Shown: positions 1 to 6,261 of the stretch, piece by piece | Numbering within the stretch: position 1 is the first letter of the stretch | Layout: each line of letters opens with the position of its first letter | Notes under the pieces: generated by a model | Databases searched by the model: none | What the model saw: the letters and a program-made list of their open reading frames with translations, nothing else | What the model was told of the DNA's origin: nothing | Program-made: the position numbers and the translations under genes | Assembly (NCBI GenBank): GCA_900321515.1 | Contig: ONWI01000175.1 | Location: 1 to 8,610, forward strand | Length of the DNA: 8,610 nt | Reading direction: 5' to 3' | Source of the DNA: an uncultured Eubacteriales bacterium | GTDB taxonomy: Bacteria > Bacillota > Clostridia > Oscillospirales > Acutalibacteraceae

Positions 1-122
1 AGTTTTTTATTATTTTTTTTGAATAAAGTAAAAATTATAAAAAACATCAAAATATCATTTTAAAAACTGAAAATATATATAAAGTTAACAATATCAGGGT
101 AGAATCCATTCTCTGAAGACTG
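1..122. other. AT-rich non-coding leader
   Basis: This stretch is strongly AT-rich, with T and A runs, and holds no open frame with a credible ribosome binding site. It lies upstream of the polyphosphate phosphotransferase gene and probably serves as its promoter region. A TTAACA hexamer at 85-90 resembles a -35 box but has no matching -10 at a normal distance. The end of any preceding gene is not visible. Confidence 0.6.
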
Positions 123-128
123 TATAAT
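100..128 (+). promoter_or_regulatory. Weak candidate promoter for the PPK2 gene
   Basis: A perfect TATAAT sits at 123-128. The hexamer 17 bases upstream, TAGAAT at 100-105, matches TTGACA at only three positions, so the promoter may be weak or need an activator. Transcription would start near 135. That leaves about 50 bases of leader before the ATG at 185 but only about 11 before the upstream TTG at 146, which favours the ATG as the translation start. Confidence 0.4.
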
Positions 129-171
129 AATTTGCAAAGGTCGCATTGGCGGCTCTGAAATCAGTAACATC

Positions 172-177
172 GGAGGA
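172..177 (+). promoter_or_regulatory. SD site deciding the start of the PPK2 gene
   Basis: GGAGGA lies seven bases before the ATG at 185, an ideal spacing. The alternative TTG at 146 has only AAAGG (136-140) in front of it. The site therefore argues for the shorter reading. Confidence 0.7.
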
Positions 178-184
178 TTATTTT

Positions 185-1675
185 ATGTTTGACATATTTG
201 ACAGGGGCGTTGAGGAAGCCAAGCGCGATGTCTATTCCTCACAGGAAGAGCTCGAAGTACGGCTCGGCGAACTTCAGCGCGAAATGAAGGCAGCAGGAAT
301 TCCCACCGTGGTGGTATTCGAGGGTTGGAGCGCATCCGGCAAAGGTACGATGATCGGACGGCTCATCCGTTCGCTTGACCCCAGAGGCTTCAAGGTCTAT
401 TCCATGACCAAGCCGACAGACGAGGAAAGACGCTACCCGGTAATGCGCCGCTACTGGCTCAACCTTCCGACCAACGGCAATATCTCTGTATTCGACCGCA
501 GCTGGTATCGCTGCATCGACTTCAAGGAAGGCAAAAAGCTGAAGGATGACGACGAAGCCAAGATATACAATATTCTCGACTTTGAATCCCAGCTTACCGC
601 CGAGGGCTATCTGGTAATAAAGTTCTTCCTGCACATTTCCAGCGAAGAGCAGAAAAAACGCTTCAATAAACTGAAGTCGGTCAAGTCTACCGCGTGGAGA
701 GTCAAGAAATCCGACATAAAACAGAATGAGAATTATGTCAAGGTTTACCGTATGCTCTGTGAGCTTTTCGACCGCACCAATACCCCCGCAGCTCCATGGC
801 ACATCATCAGCACATCTGACAAAGATACCGCTTCTCTCACCATGTATTCAATAATAATATCGGCAATGGAGCGTGCGCTTGAACAAAAGAGCAGAGGACT
901 GCGTGTCAACCCGGAGGCAATAGACATCAAATCGCCCACACGTCCGCAGGTTTCTGTCAGTCTGAGCGACGTGGATCTTTCGCTCAAGGTTTCCGACGGA
1001 GAATACAAAAAACGCCTCAAAAACCTGCAGGACAGACTATTCGTGCTGCAAAACGAGCTCTACCGCCGGAAGATTCCGCTCATCATAGCATACGAGGGCT
1101 GGGACGCGGCAGGCAAGGGCGGAAATATCCGCCGCATCACACAGGCTCTCGACCCCAGAGGCTATGAGGTGCTGCCGATTGGTTCACCCACACCGGATGA
1201 AAAACAGCGTCATTTCCTCTGGCGCTTCTGGACACGTCTGCCCAAGGACGGACACACCGCGATATTCGACCGCACATGGTACGGCAGAGTGCTCGTGGAA
1301 CGCATCGAAGGCTTCTGTACCAAGGACGAATGGCAACAGGCTTACGACGAGATCAACCGCTTTGAATACAGCCTGACAGACTTCGGCGCGATAGTGGTAA
1401 AATTCTGGCTGCATATCGACAGCGACGAGCAGCTTGTGCGCTTCACCGCACGACAGAACACACCTTCAAAGCAATGGAAGATAACCGAAGAGGACTGGCG
1501 TAACCGCGCTAAGTGGGGAGATTATGAGACAGCCGTCAACGAGATGATCGAAAAGACCAACACTCCGAATGCTCCGTGGATCATCATTGAATCCAACGAC
1601 AAGAAATATGCCCGTCTGCGCACACTTGAAGAGATTATTGCGCTCATAGAAAAACGTCTTGCCATTAAGGACTGA
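185..1675 (+). CDS. pap: Polyphosphate:AMP phosphotransferase, two-domain PPK2 family
   Basis: Cytoplasmic kinase predicted to move phosphate from polyphosphate to AMP, giving ADP; this is the known activity of fused two-domain (class II) PPK2 proteins. The 496-residue product has two tandem P-loop PPK2 domains, a length normal for the family. In the N-terminal domain the Walker A is GWSASGKGT (residues 47-55) and the Walker B region is FDRSWYRC (103-110). In the C-terminal domain they are GWDAAGKGG (305-313) and FDRTWYGR (361-368), followed by the VER lid motif. The aspartate that PPK2 enzymes carry in Walker A is present only in the C-terminal copy (D307); the N-terminal copy has Ser49 and lacks the lid arginine/VER motif. 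The C-terminal half is therefore probably the catalytic one. The start was placed at the ATG because of its SD; an in-frame TTG at 146 would add 13 residues. Family assignment is firm; nucleotide preference is inferred from architecture. Confidence 0.92.
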   Translation: MFDIFDRGVEEAKRDVYSSQEELEVRLGELQREMKAAGIPTVVVFEGWSASGKGTMIGRLIRSLDPRGFKVYSMTKPTDEERRYPVMRRYWLNLPTNGNISVFDRSWYRCIDFKEGKKLKDDDEAKIYNILDFESQLTAEGYLVIKFFLHISSEEQKKRFNKLKSVKSTAWRVKKSDIKQNENYVKVYRMLCELFDRTNTPAAPWHIISTSDKDTASLTMYSIIISAMERALEQKSRGLRVNPEAIDIKSPTRPQVSVSLSDVDLSLKVSDGEYKKRLKNLQDRLFVLQNELYRRKIPLIIAYEGWDAAGKGGNIRRITQALDPRGYEVLPIGSPTPDEKQRHFLWRFWTRLPKDGHTAIFDRTWYGRVLVERIEGFCTKDEWQQAYDEINRFEYSLTDFGAIVVKFWLHIDSDEQLVRFTARQNTPSKQWKITEEDWRNRAKWGDYETAVNEMIEKTNTPNAPWIIIESNDKKYARLRTLEEIIALIEKRLAIKD

Positions 1676-1720
1676 TTTTTTCCGTCAGAGTCTGTTTGAA
1701 GAAATGTAACAATTAAACAC

Positions 1721-1749
1721 TTGTAAAACACCGCTGTGTTTGGTATACT
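1721..1749 (+). promoter_or_regulatory. Promoter of the transglutaminase-like gene
   Basis: TTGTAA (1721-1726) and TATACT (1744-1749) are separated by exactly 17 bases, and TGG at 1741-1743 forms an extended -10. Transcription should begin near 1756, about 30 bases before the TTG start at 1786. The spacer itself contains a perfect six-base inverted repeat, AAACAC/GTGTTT (1726-1731 and 1736-1741), which could be an operator or an RNA hairpin in read-through transcripts. Confidence 0.7.
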
Positions 1750-1787
1750 GAATTAATTAGATAAAACAAACAAGGCGGTGTTTTTTT
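1725..1787 (+). terminator. Hairpin plus T-run after the PPK2 gene, overlapping the next start codon
   Basis: Bases 1725-1742 can pair with 1767-1784. Ten consecutive Watson-Crick pairs (AAAACACCGC with GCGGTGTTTT) are followed by a G-U pair, one G-A mismatch and six more pairs, leaving a 24-base loop. The 3' arm runs into seven Ts (1781-1787), the form of an intrinsic terminator for transcripts reading out of the PPK2 gene. The promoter -10 lies in the loop, and the 3' arm carries the SD of the next gene. Transcripts started at that promoter lack the 5' arm and cannot form the hairpin. The long loop and AT-rich base make termination strength uncertain. Confidence 0.55.
1773..1780 (+). promoter_or_regulatory. 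SD site for the TTG start at 1786
   Basis: AGGCGGTG matches the SD consensus AGGAGGTG at seven of eight positions and ends five bases before the TTG. It supports this start over the in-frame ATG at 1837, which is preceded only by a loosely purine-rich stretch. It lies inside the 3' arm of the hairpin at 1725-1784. Confidence 0.6.
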
Positions 1788-2997
1788 GGCGCGTCTGGCA
1801 AATCGGAAGAAATATCAGAAAAAAAGAGAAACCTTCATGCAGTTTTACAACAGAACATGCAACCGCGTTTTCGACTATGTCTACGAACGCTGCCTGAATC
1901 ACAGCGATACTATGATTGTCTGCCGCGAAGCATTTATCGACATGTACTTTGACATATCCGACCTCCGCTCCGCGCCCAGCGTGGAGTACTGGCAGCGCAA
2001 AGAGGTTGATAAGACCCTGCATTATTTGGTGCGCAAGGACAGGCTCAGCATGATACACGAAAAAACGCTTGCCGATATTCCCGACAGCATAACCGCTGAC
2101 GAAAAGGAGGAACTCTGGCGGCGTATAAACCGCACAATCGACATAGATCCCTGGAGACTTGTGCCAATACCCGGCAAATCCTCGATTTTCACAGTACTTG
2201 CCGACCAGGCGGCTTCCGACATGAGCTACATGAGTCCGTTCGACATTGCCAAAGCGGTCGGCATAGTGCTGATTATCATCGGCTTAATAGGAGGCGCCGG
2301 CTTTGGTGCCTATTATTTTCTGTTTCGCGGTTCCTCCGGAGGCGTGGAAGCCATGGAGGAAATTTTCCTTGATGAACGCAGCTACGACGCCTACAACGAG
2401 GAATCAAGAGTCCGCGTGACCGACGAGGAAATAAACAACCTCATCAAGGAGGCGTTCGACGGACTTAAGGACGAGGGAGGGCTGAGCAGTCATTCGGCTG
2501 TCACTCACAATTCTTCAAAAGAGCCTTTCTTCACAGCCGACGACGCGATCAACGACAAGCTGAAAGTAATTCTCGACTCGATACTAAAGGACGAGATGGG
2601 CGACACCGAACGCCTGTGGGCGATTTATTACTATGTCGGCACGCATATCCGCTATGAGAATGTGTCGGATGAAAGCGAAGAACAGCTTGCCCTGCTGAGA
2701 TATTACTTCAAGCACGAAACCGGCGACAGCCGGCATTATTCCATGCTTTTCAAATCGCTCTGCAACGCCGCCGGATACGACTGCGAGATGATTAAGGGGC
2801 GCTTTGTGCTTAACGGCGACACAGAATTTCGCCGTGACATTCTGCACTACTGGAACCGTATGCGGCTCAACGGCATGTACTATTATTACGACTGCGAAGC
2901 CGACACCGACGAATTCGGCACGCAGGTGCGCGAATACTACTTCATGGCAACCGACGGCAACATCAAATGGTCCGTCTGGAACCGGGATCACCAGTAG
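1786..2997 (+). CDS. Membrane protein with degenerate transglutaminase-like domain
   Basis: Product of 403 residues with no signal peptide and one clear membrane segment at about 154-179, predicted to put residues 1-153 in the cytoplasm and 182-403 outside. The outer part from about 270 onward resembles the transglutaminase-like (cysteine-protease fold) family: helix LWAIYYYVGTHIRYE, then GDSRHYSMLFKSLC, HYWNRMRLNG and YYYYD. Aligned by eye to the usual GxCxxYAxLF motif, the nucleophile position is Ser315 (AGC), while the His354 and Asp369 partners are kept. It may therefore bind peptide or wall material without classical catalysis. The cytoplasmic part (residues 17-90) loosely resembles region 2 of ECF sigma factors; this is a pattern impression, not a firm call. 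TTG start chosen from the SD at 1773-1780. It has its own promoter. No specific function can be assigned. Confidence 0.75.
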   Translation: MARLANRKKYQKKRETFMQFYNRTCNRVFDYVYERCLNHSDTMIVCREAFIDMYFDISDLRSAPSVEYWQRKEVDKTLHYLVRKDRLSMIHEKTLADIPDSITADEKEELWRRINRTIDIDPWRLVPIPGKSSIFTVLADQAASDMSYMSPFDIAKAVGIVLIIIGLIGGAGFGAYYFLFRGSSGGVEAMEEIFLDERSYDAYNEESRVRVTDEEINNLIKEAFDGLKDEGGLSSHSAVTHNSSKEPFFTADDAINDKLKVILDSILKDEMGDTERLWAIYYYVGTHIRYENVSDESEEQLALLRYYFKHETGDSRHYSMLFKSLCNAAGYDCEMIKGRFVLNGDTEFRRDILHYWNRMRLNGMYYYYDCEADTDEFGTQVREYYFMATDGNIKWSVWNRDHQ

Positions 2998-3070
2998 CGC
3001 TCGCTCACATCCGTTCGCTCGCTAAATGAAAAATGAATGATGAATAATGGAGGAAGGCGCGTTGCGCCTT
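2998..3070 (+). repeat. Short repeat-like intergenic element
   Basis: Immediately after the stop codon, CGCTCGCT occurs twice (2998-3005 and 3016-3023). An AT-rich tract of repeated ATGA/AATGA units (3025-3049) follows, then a perfect hairpin AAGGCGC-GTT-GCGCCTT (3054-3070). The abrupt change in composition and the absence of coding potential resemble a dispersed miniature repeat. No T-run follows the hairpin, so it is not a standard terminator. Whether copies exist elsewhere in the genome cannot be seen from here. Confidence 0.4.
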
Positions 3071-3092
3071 GGAATGAAGAGGTGAGAGTGCC

Positions 3093-3536
3093 TTGGCAAT
3101 TACTTTTTCAGAAAACAACAAACGGTTTGTACTGGATCTTCTGGGGTATGAGTTCCCCGCTGTTTCAAAAAGCGACGACGATTACGACGCCAACTGGCTG
3201 AAGGTGAGCATGGAGTATTCCGACGGGTCGCTTTCTTTTCAGCGAATTGATTGCTGTCTGCTGAGTTATGAATTGCGGGAGCTGATCGGAGCAATTGACG
3301 GGATTCTTTCCGGAAGGGAAACCGGGTATATTTCGGATTTCATGGAGCCGTATCTTGCCTTTGCGGTGACGAAAGCAGCGGATGTGTATGCCGTAATGAT
3401 CAAATTCATTTACGACGGCGCCGCATGGAATGACGTTTACATTTGTCAGGGAATGAACCTGCAGGAGTTGACCGATTTCAACAGGCAATGCAAGGCTTTA
3501 TATGAAAAATATCCCTATCGCAGCACAGGCAAATAA
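3093..3536 (+). CDS. WapI-like immunity-family protein
   Basis: Small soluble protein of 147 residues without a signal peptide or membrane segment. The order of motifs recalls the WapI immunity family: a LDLLGYEFP strand (14-22), acidic DDDYDANWL (28-36), a CCLLSYELREL segment (54-64), then FMEPYLAF (83-90). Characterised WapI from Bacillus neutralises the WapA contact-dependent toxin, but the wider family is poorly characterised, and no toxin gene lies beside this one. The start is TTG, preceded by AGAGGTGAG (3079-3087) at good spacing; the ten bases around the start (CCTTGGCAAT) recur exactly at the start of the gene at 4460. The repeat-like spacer upstream could mark an insertion point. 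The family call rests on remembered sequence pattern and could be wrong; the reading frame itself looks real. Confidence 0.6.
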   Translation: MAITFSENNKRFVLDLLGYEFPAVSKSDDDYDANWLKVSMEYSDGSLSFQRIDCCLLSYELRELIGAIDGILSGRETGYISDFMEPYLAFAVTKAADVYAVMIKFIYDGAAWNDVYICQGMNLQELTDFNRQCKALYEKYPYRSTGK

Positions 3537-3569
3537 CGCCCTCTGCAAGGAAAAAGGATTTGATACAAT

Positions 3570-4406
3570 ATGAGAAACAATACCGCAACCGCTTCTGCCG
3601 AAAAATCGCAGGAGGAGGCAATGCAGCTTGTTCATGAACTCCAGCAGGTGACGCTTGCCATGCTGAAAGACATAGACAGAGTATGCACGGAGTACAATAT
3701 CCCCTATTACCTCGGCGAAGGCACCATGCTTGGCGCCGTGCGCCACAAGGGTTTTATACCGTGGGACGACGACATCGACCTGCTGATGATGCGGGACGAT
3801 TACGAGCGCTTTCTCAAGATCGCTCCCGAAGCGATGGGCGAAAAATACGAAATTCAGCATTATACCACCATGCCGAATTGCTGGACGCCGCTGCTGAAGG
3901 TGCGTCTGATCACCGACAGTGCGAAATTCCGGCAGTCCCACATCGCGCATGTCACACCGAACAACGGACCGATGATCGACATTTTTCCGCTCGACAACGT
4001 GCCGAAGCTCTCCTCCCCCGCCCAGACATGGCAGGGAACCAAAATGCGCATTCTGCGCGGCACGCTCTCGCAAAAGATGAAGACTGCCGAGGACGATTCC
4101 TTCGCCAAGAAGGTGTTGCGCTTCGCCTCGCATTTTGTTTCAAGGGAATTTCTCTTTAAGAGCATAAACAAGAATTATGTAAAGTACAACAATCCCGACA
4201 ATCAATACATCGTATGCCTTGCAAGCTATTACAAGGTTCAGAAAGAGACATTTCCAAAAGAAGCGTTCGGTCATCCTGTCCGAGTGCCGTTCGAGGACGG
4301 AATGTTCCCCGTACCGCAAGACACGGACCTCATACTCACTACAATTTACGGCGACTACATGACCCCTCCCCCGCCCGAAAAACGCGTTATCAAGCACCAC
4401 TTCTGA
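3570..4406 (+). CDS. LicD-family phosphotransferase
   Basis: LicD-family proteins transfer a phospho-substituent, classically phosphocholine from CDP-choline, to sugars of teichoic acids, capsules or lipopolysaccharide; they belong to the nucleotidyltransferase fold. The signature is complete: YNIPYYLGEGTMLGAVRHKG (42-61) then IPWDDDIDLLMMRDDYERF (63-81), which holds the metal-binding acidic cluster. The C-terminal half (IDIFPLDNVP and the final YGDYMTPPPPEKR) also fits the family, and 278 residues is a normal length. No membrane segment is seen, so it probably acts at the inner face of the membrane on lipid-linked glycan. It starts 33 bases after the immunity-like gene and 53 bases before the CDP-glycerol transferase gene, suggesting one transcript. 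An alternative ATG at 3621 has a much stronger SD (GGAGGAGG at 3611-3618) and would give 261 residues beginning close to the conserved core. The actual donor (choline, ethanolamine, ribitol or glycerol phosphate) cannot be read from the sequence. Confidence 0.88.
   Translation: MRNNTATASAEKSQEEAMQLVHELQQVTLAMLKDIDRVCTEYNIPYYLGEGTMLGAVRHKGFIPWDDDIDLLMMRDDYERFLKIAPEAMGEKYEIQHYTTMPNCWTPLLKVRLITDSAKFRQSHIAHVTPNNGPMIDIFPLDNVPKLSSPAQTWQGTKMRILRGTLSQKMKTAEDDSFAKKVLRFASHFVSREFLFKSINKNYVKYNNPDNQYIVCLASYYKVQKETFPKEAFGHPVRVPFEDGMFPVPQDTDLILTTIYGDYMTPPPPEKRVIKHHF
3611..3618 (+). promoter_or_regulatory. Strong internal SD before ATG 3621 in the licD-like gene
   Basis: GGAGGAGG precedes the in-frame ATG at 3621; counting the first GGAGG (3611-3615), the spacing is five bases. 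The upstream ATG at 3570 has only AAAGGA about eleven bases away. The conserved LicD core begins shortly after 3621, so this may be the true start or a second one. Confidence 0.45.
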
Positions 4407-4445
4407 GGCACTTCTGTCCTATCGGTCTGCGTGAATCTATATATT

Positions 4446-4453
4446 GGAGTGAT
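4446..4453 (+). promoter_or_regulatory. SD site for the TTG start at 4460
   Basis: GGAGTGAT, one base short of the full GGAGGTGAT consensus, lies just upstream of TTG 4460. The next in-frame ATG (4496) has no SD and would cut off a basic N-terminus, so the TTG is preferred. Confidence 0.5.
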
Positions 4454-4459
4454 TGACCC

Positions 4460-6181
4460 TTGGCAATCAAAAAATTAATCAAAAAACTGCCTACAATGGC
4501 GCTGGCGGCCAAATACGCAAAATATTACAAGCGCAATAAAGTAGACGAGAATCTCATATTCTATTCATCGCATCAGGGAGCCGGCATGCTCTGCGGTCCG
4601 TACGCAATATTCCGCAAACTAATGGATTCCCGTGAATTTGACAATTATACGCATGTCTGGCAGATCAATGATCCAGCCGAACAAAAGCAGCTGAAGAAGG
4701 AATACTGCGACTGGACTAACGTCAGATTTGTAGAAAAGAACAGCGACGGATATTTCAAAGCCCTGACCCGTGCCAAATACATAATAGTCAACAATACGAT
4801 TCCCTTTTACTTTACCAAAAAGCCGGAGCAGGTGTATGTCAATACATGGCATGGCATTCCGCTCAAAACACTTGGCTACGATGTGCCGGACGGCAAATTC
4901 ACCACCCGCAATATGACCAGGAATTTTATGCTGACCGACTATTTAATTTCGCCATGCAGATTTATGACAAAAATTTATCTTGAAAGCTATAAGCTGGGCG
5001 GCGTTTATACCGGCAAACTGATTGAAAACGGCTATCCCCGCAACGATATGCTCTTTGACACCAAGCGTGACGATATTGTGGAAAAGCTGATTAACCGGGG
5101 CATTGCCATTGACGACAAAAAGAAGATAATTCTCTACGCCCCCACATGGAAGGGCGCTTCCTTCGACAAGGCCGACAAGGACATCGCCAGATACGACGAA
5201 TTCTGCGACTACCTGTACGATCATATAGACACGGAAAAATATCAGATTCTTGTCAAGCCGCACCCTATGGTTTACAGACTGCTTTCCAAAGAGGAAAAGC
5301 AGAGCGGAAGGTATGTCCCGCAGTCGATAGACACAGACGAACTTATGTCCGTAACCGATGTGCTCGTCTCGGATTATTCGAGCATATTCTTCGATTTTCT
5401 GCTCACCGACCGACCGATCATCTTTTATATTCCCGACCTTGAAAGCTACCGCGAATACCGTGGCATGTACTTCGGACTGCATGAACTTCCGGGGCCGTAT
5501 TCGGGCGATATGGGCGACATCGCAGAATGGATCAACCGCGCGGGAACAATCCGGAATGAATACGGAAGCGCATACGAAAAGATGAAGACATGGTCGTGTG
5601 AATTTGACGACGGCAAGGTTACGGGAAAGGTCATTGACTTCATCCTGCACGGCAACGCTTCCGCCTGCCGCATTGTGGAATCGGACAACTCCCATAAGAA
5701 AAAAATGCTCGTTGCCGGCGGCAGCTTTGCTCCCGGAGAGCACACCGAAAAGATTCTTAAATGGCTCGATAACATAGATTATTCCTCAAACGACGTTACC
5801 ATGCTTATAGATGACGACGGCAAATGCACAGACGAAATAATGCGCGTCAACGACAACGTGCGGGTGCTCTGCCGCAACGGGCTTATTCCCAGAAGCATTC
5901 CGGCAGCCATTCGGTCAATTATAACCAACCCCGACAAAGTAAGCACATCCAGCCTTCTGAAGCTTTTCAACACCGATGAGATAAAGAACAATTACAGACG
6001 CATTTTAGGCGAAAGCAGATTTGACATTGTAGCAAATTTTGCCGGTGAATGCTTCGAACAGGCCTTGACCGCTTATCACGGAGGACAAAGCGAGGTTATT
6101 TCGGAAAAGAGCTTCAACGGCTGGACGGCGGCGTTTGAAAGCGCCCACGGCGAATGGAAGTGCAACAAGATTATACTGTAA
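4460..6181 (+). CDS. CDP-glycerol glycerophosphotransferase family protein (TagB/TagF-like)
   Basis: Family members transfer glycerol phosphate (or ribitol phosphate) from the CDP-activated donor to a lipid-linked primer or growing teichoic acid chain at the cytoplasmic face of the membrane. Motifs of this GT-B-like fold are all present: NTWHGIPLKTLG (128-139), YAPTWKG (226-232), VKPHP (265-269) and VSDYSSIFFDFL (303-314) followed by DRPIIFY. The N-terminus is basic (KKLIKKLP and later KYAKYYKRNK), suited to peripheral membrane attachment. The catalytic part ends near residue 400. Residues 413-573 form an extra segment starting KKKMLVAGGSF that resembles the N-terminal half of a GT-B glycosyltransferase domain; the C-terminal half expected after it is absent. 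The gene follows the licD-like gene by 53 bases and precedes a GT2 gene by 80. TTG start. The family is sure; whether glycerol or another polyol is transferred is not. Confidence 0.9.
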   Translation: MAIKKLIKKLPTMALAAKYAKYYKRNKVDENLIFYSSHQGAGMLCGPYAIFRKLMDSREFDNYTHVWQINDPAEQKQLKKEYCDWTNVRFVEKNSDGYFKALTRAKYIIVNNTIPFYFTKKPEQVYVNTWHGIPLKTLGYDVPDGKFTTRNMTRNFMLTDYLISPCRFMTKIYLESYKLGGVYTGKLIENGYPRNDMLFDTKRDDIVEKLINRGIAIDDKKKIILYAPTWKGASFDKADKDIARYDEFCDYLYDHIDTEKYQILVKPHPMVYRLLSKEEKQSGRYVPQSIDTDELMSVTDVLVSDYSSIFFDFLLTDRPIIFYIPDLESYREYRGMYFGLHELPGPYSGDMGDIAEWINRAGTIRNEYGSAYEKMKTWSCEFDDGKVTGKVIDFILHGNASACRIVESDNSHKKKMLVAGGSFAPGEHTEKILKWLDNIDYSSNDVTMLIDDDGKCTDEIMRVNDNVRVLCRNGLIPRSIPAAIRSIITNPDKVSTSSLLKLFNTDEIKNNYRRILGESRFDIVANFAGECFEQALTAYHGGQSEVISEKSFNGWTAAFESAHGEWKCNKIIL

Positions 6182-6261
6182 ACAATATTCTTTGCGGTCA
6201 TAAAACGGCGGTTTGAATCACGCTGACTGCTTGATATTCAGATTGAAGCTGGTGAAATAAT

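Noticed and set aside
146..184. TTG at 146 as the start of the PPK2 gene
   Set aside because: Its SD is weaker than that of ATG 185, the candidate transcript would start only about 11 bases upstream, and two-domain PPK2 proteins typically begin with a short MF-type N-terminus like that at 185.
3054..3070. Hairpin AAGGCGC/GCGCCTT as an intrinsic terminator
   Set aside because: No T-run follows it; the next bases are GGAATGAAG, leading into the SD of the following gene.
3498..4133. Minus-strand open frame of 211 codons
   Set aside because: It is antisense to the well-supported licD-like gene and shows no family features.
4943..5743. Long minus-strand open frame
   Set aside because: It lies wholly antisense to the CDP-glycerol transferase gene, whose motifs are intact, and its translation shows no recognisable domain.
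6182..6261. Promoter or terminator between the CDP-glycerol transferase and GT2 genes
   Set aside because: No hairpin with a T-run and no pair of promoter hexamers at good spacing is present; AAAC-GGCG-GTTT is too short a palindrome to call.
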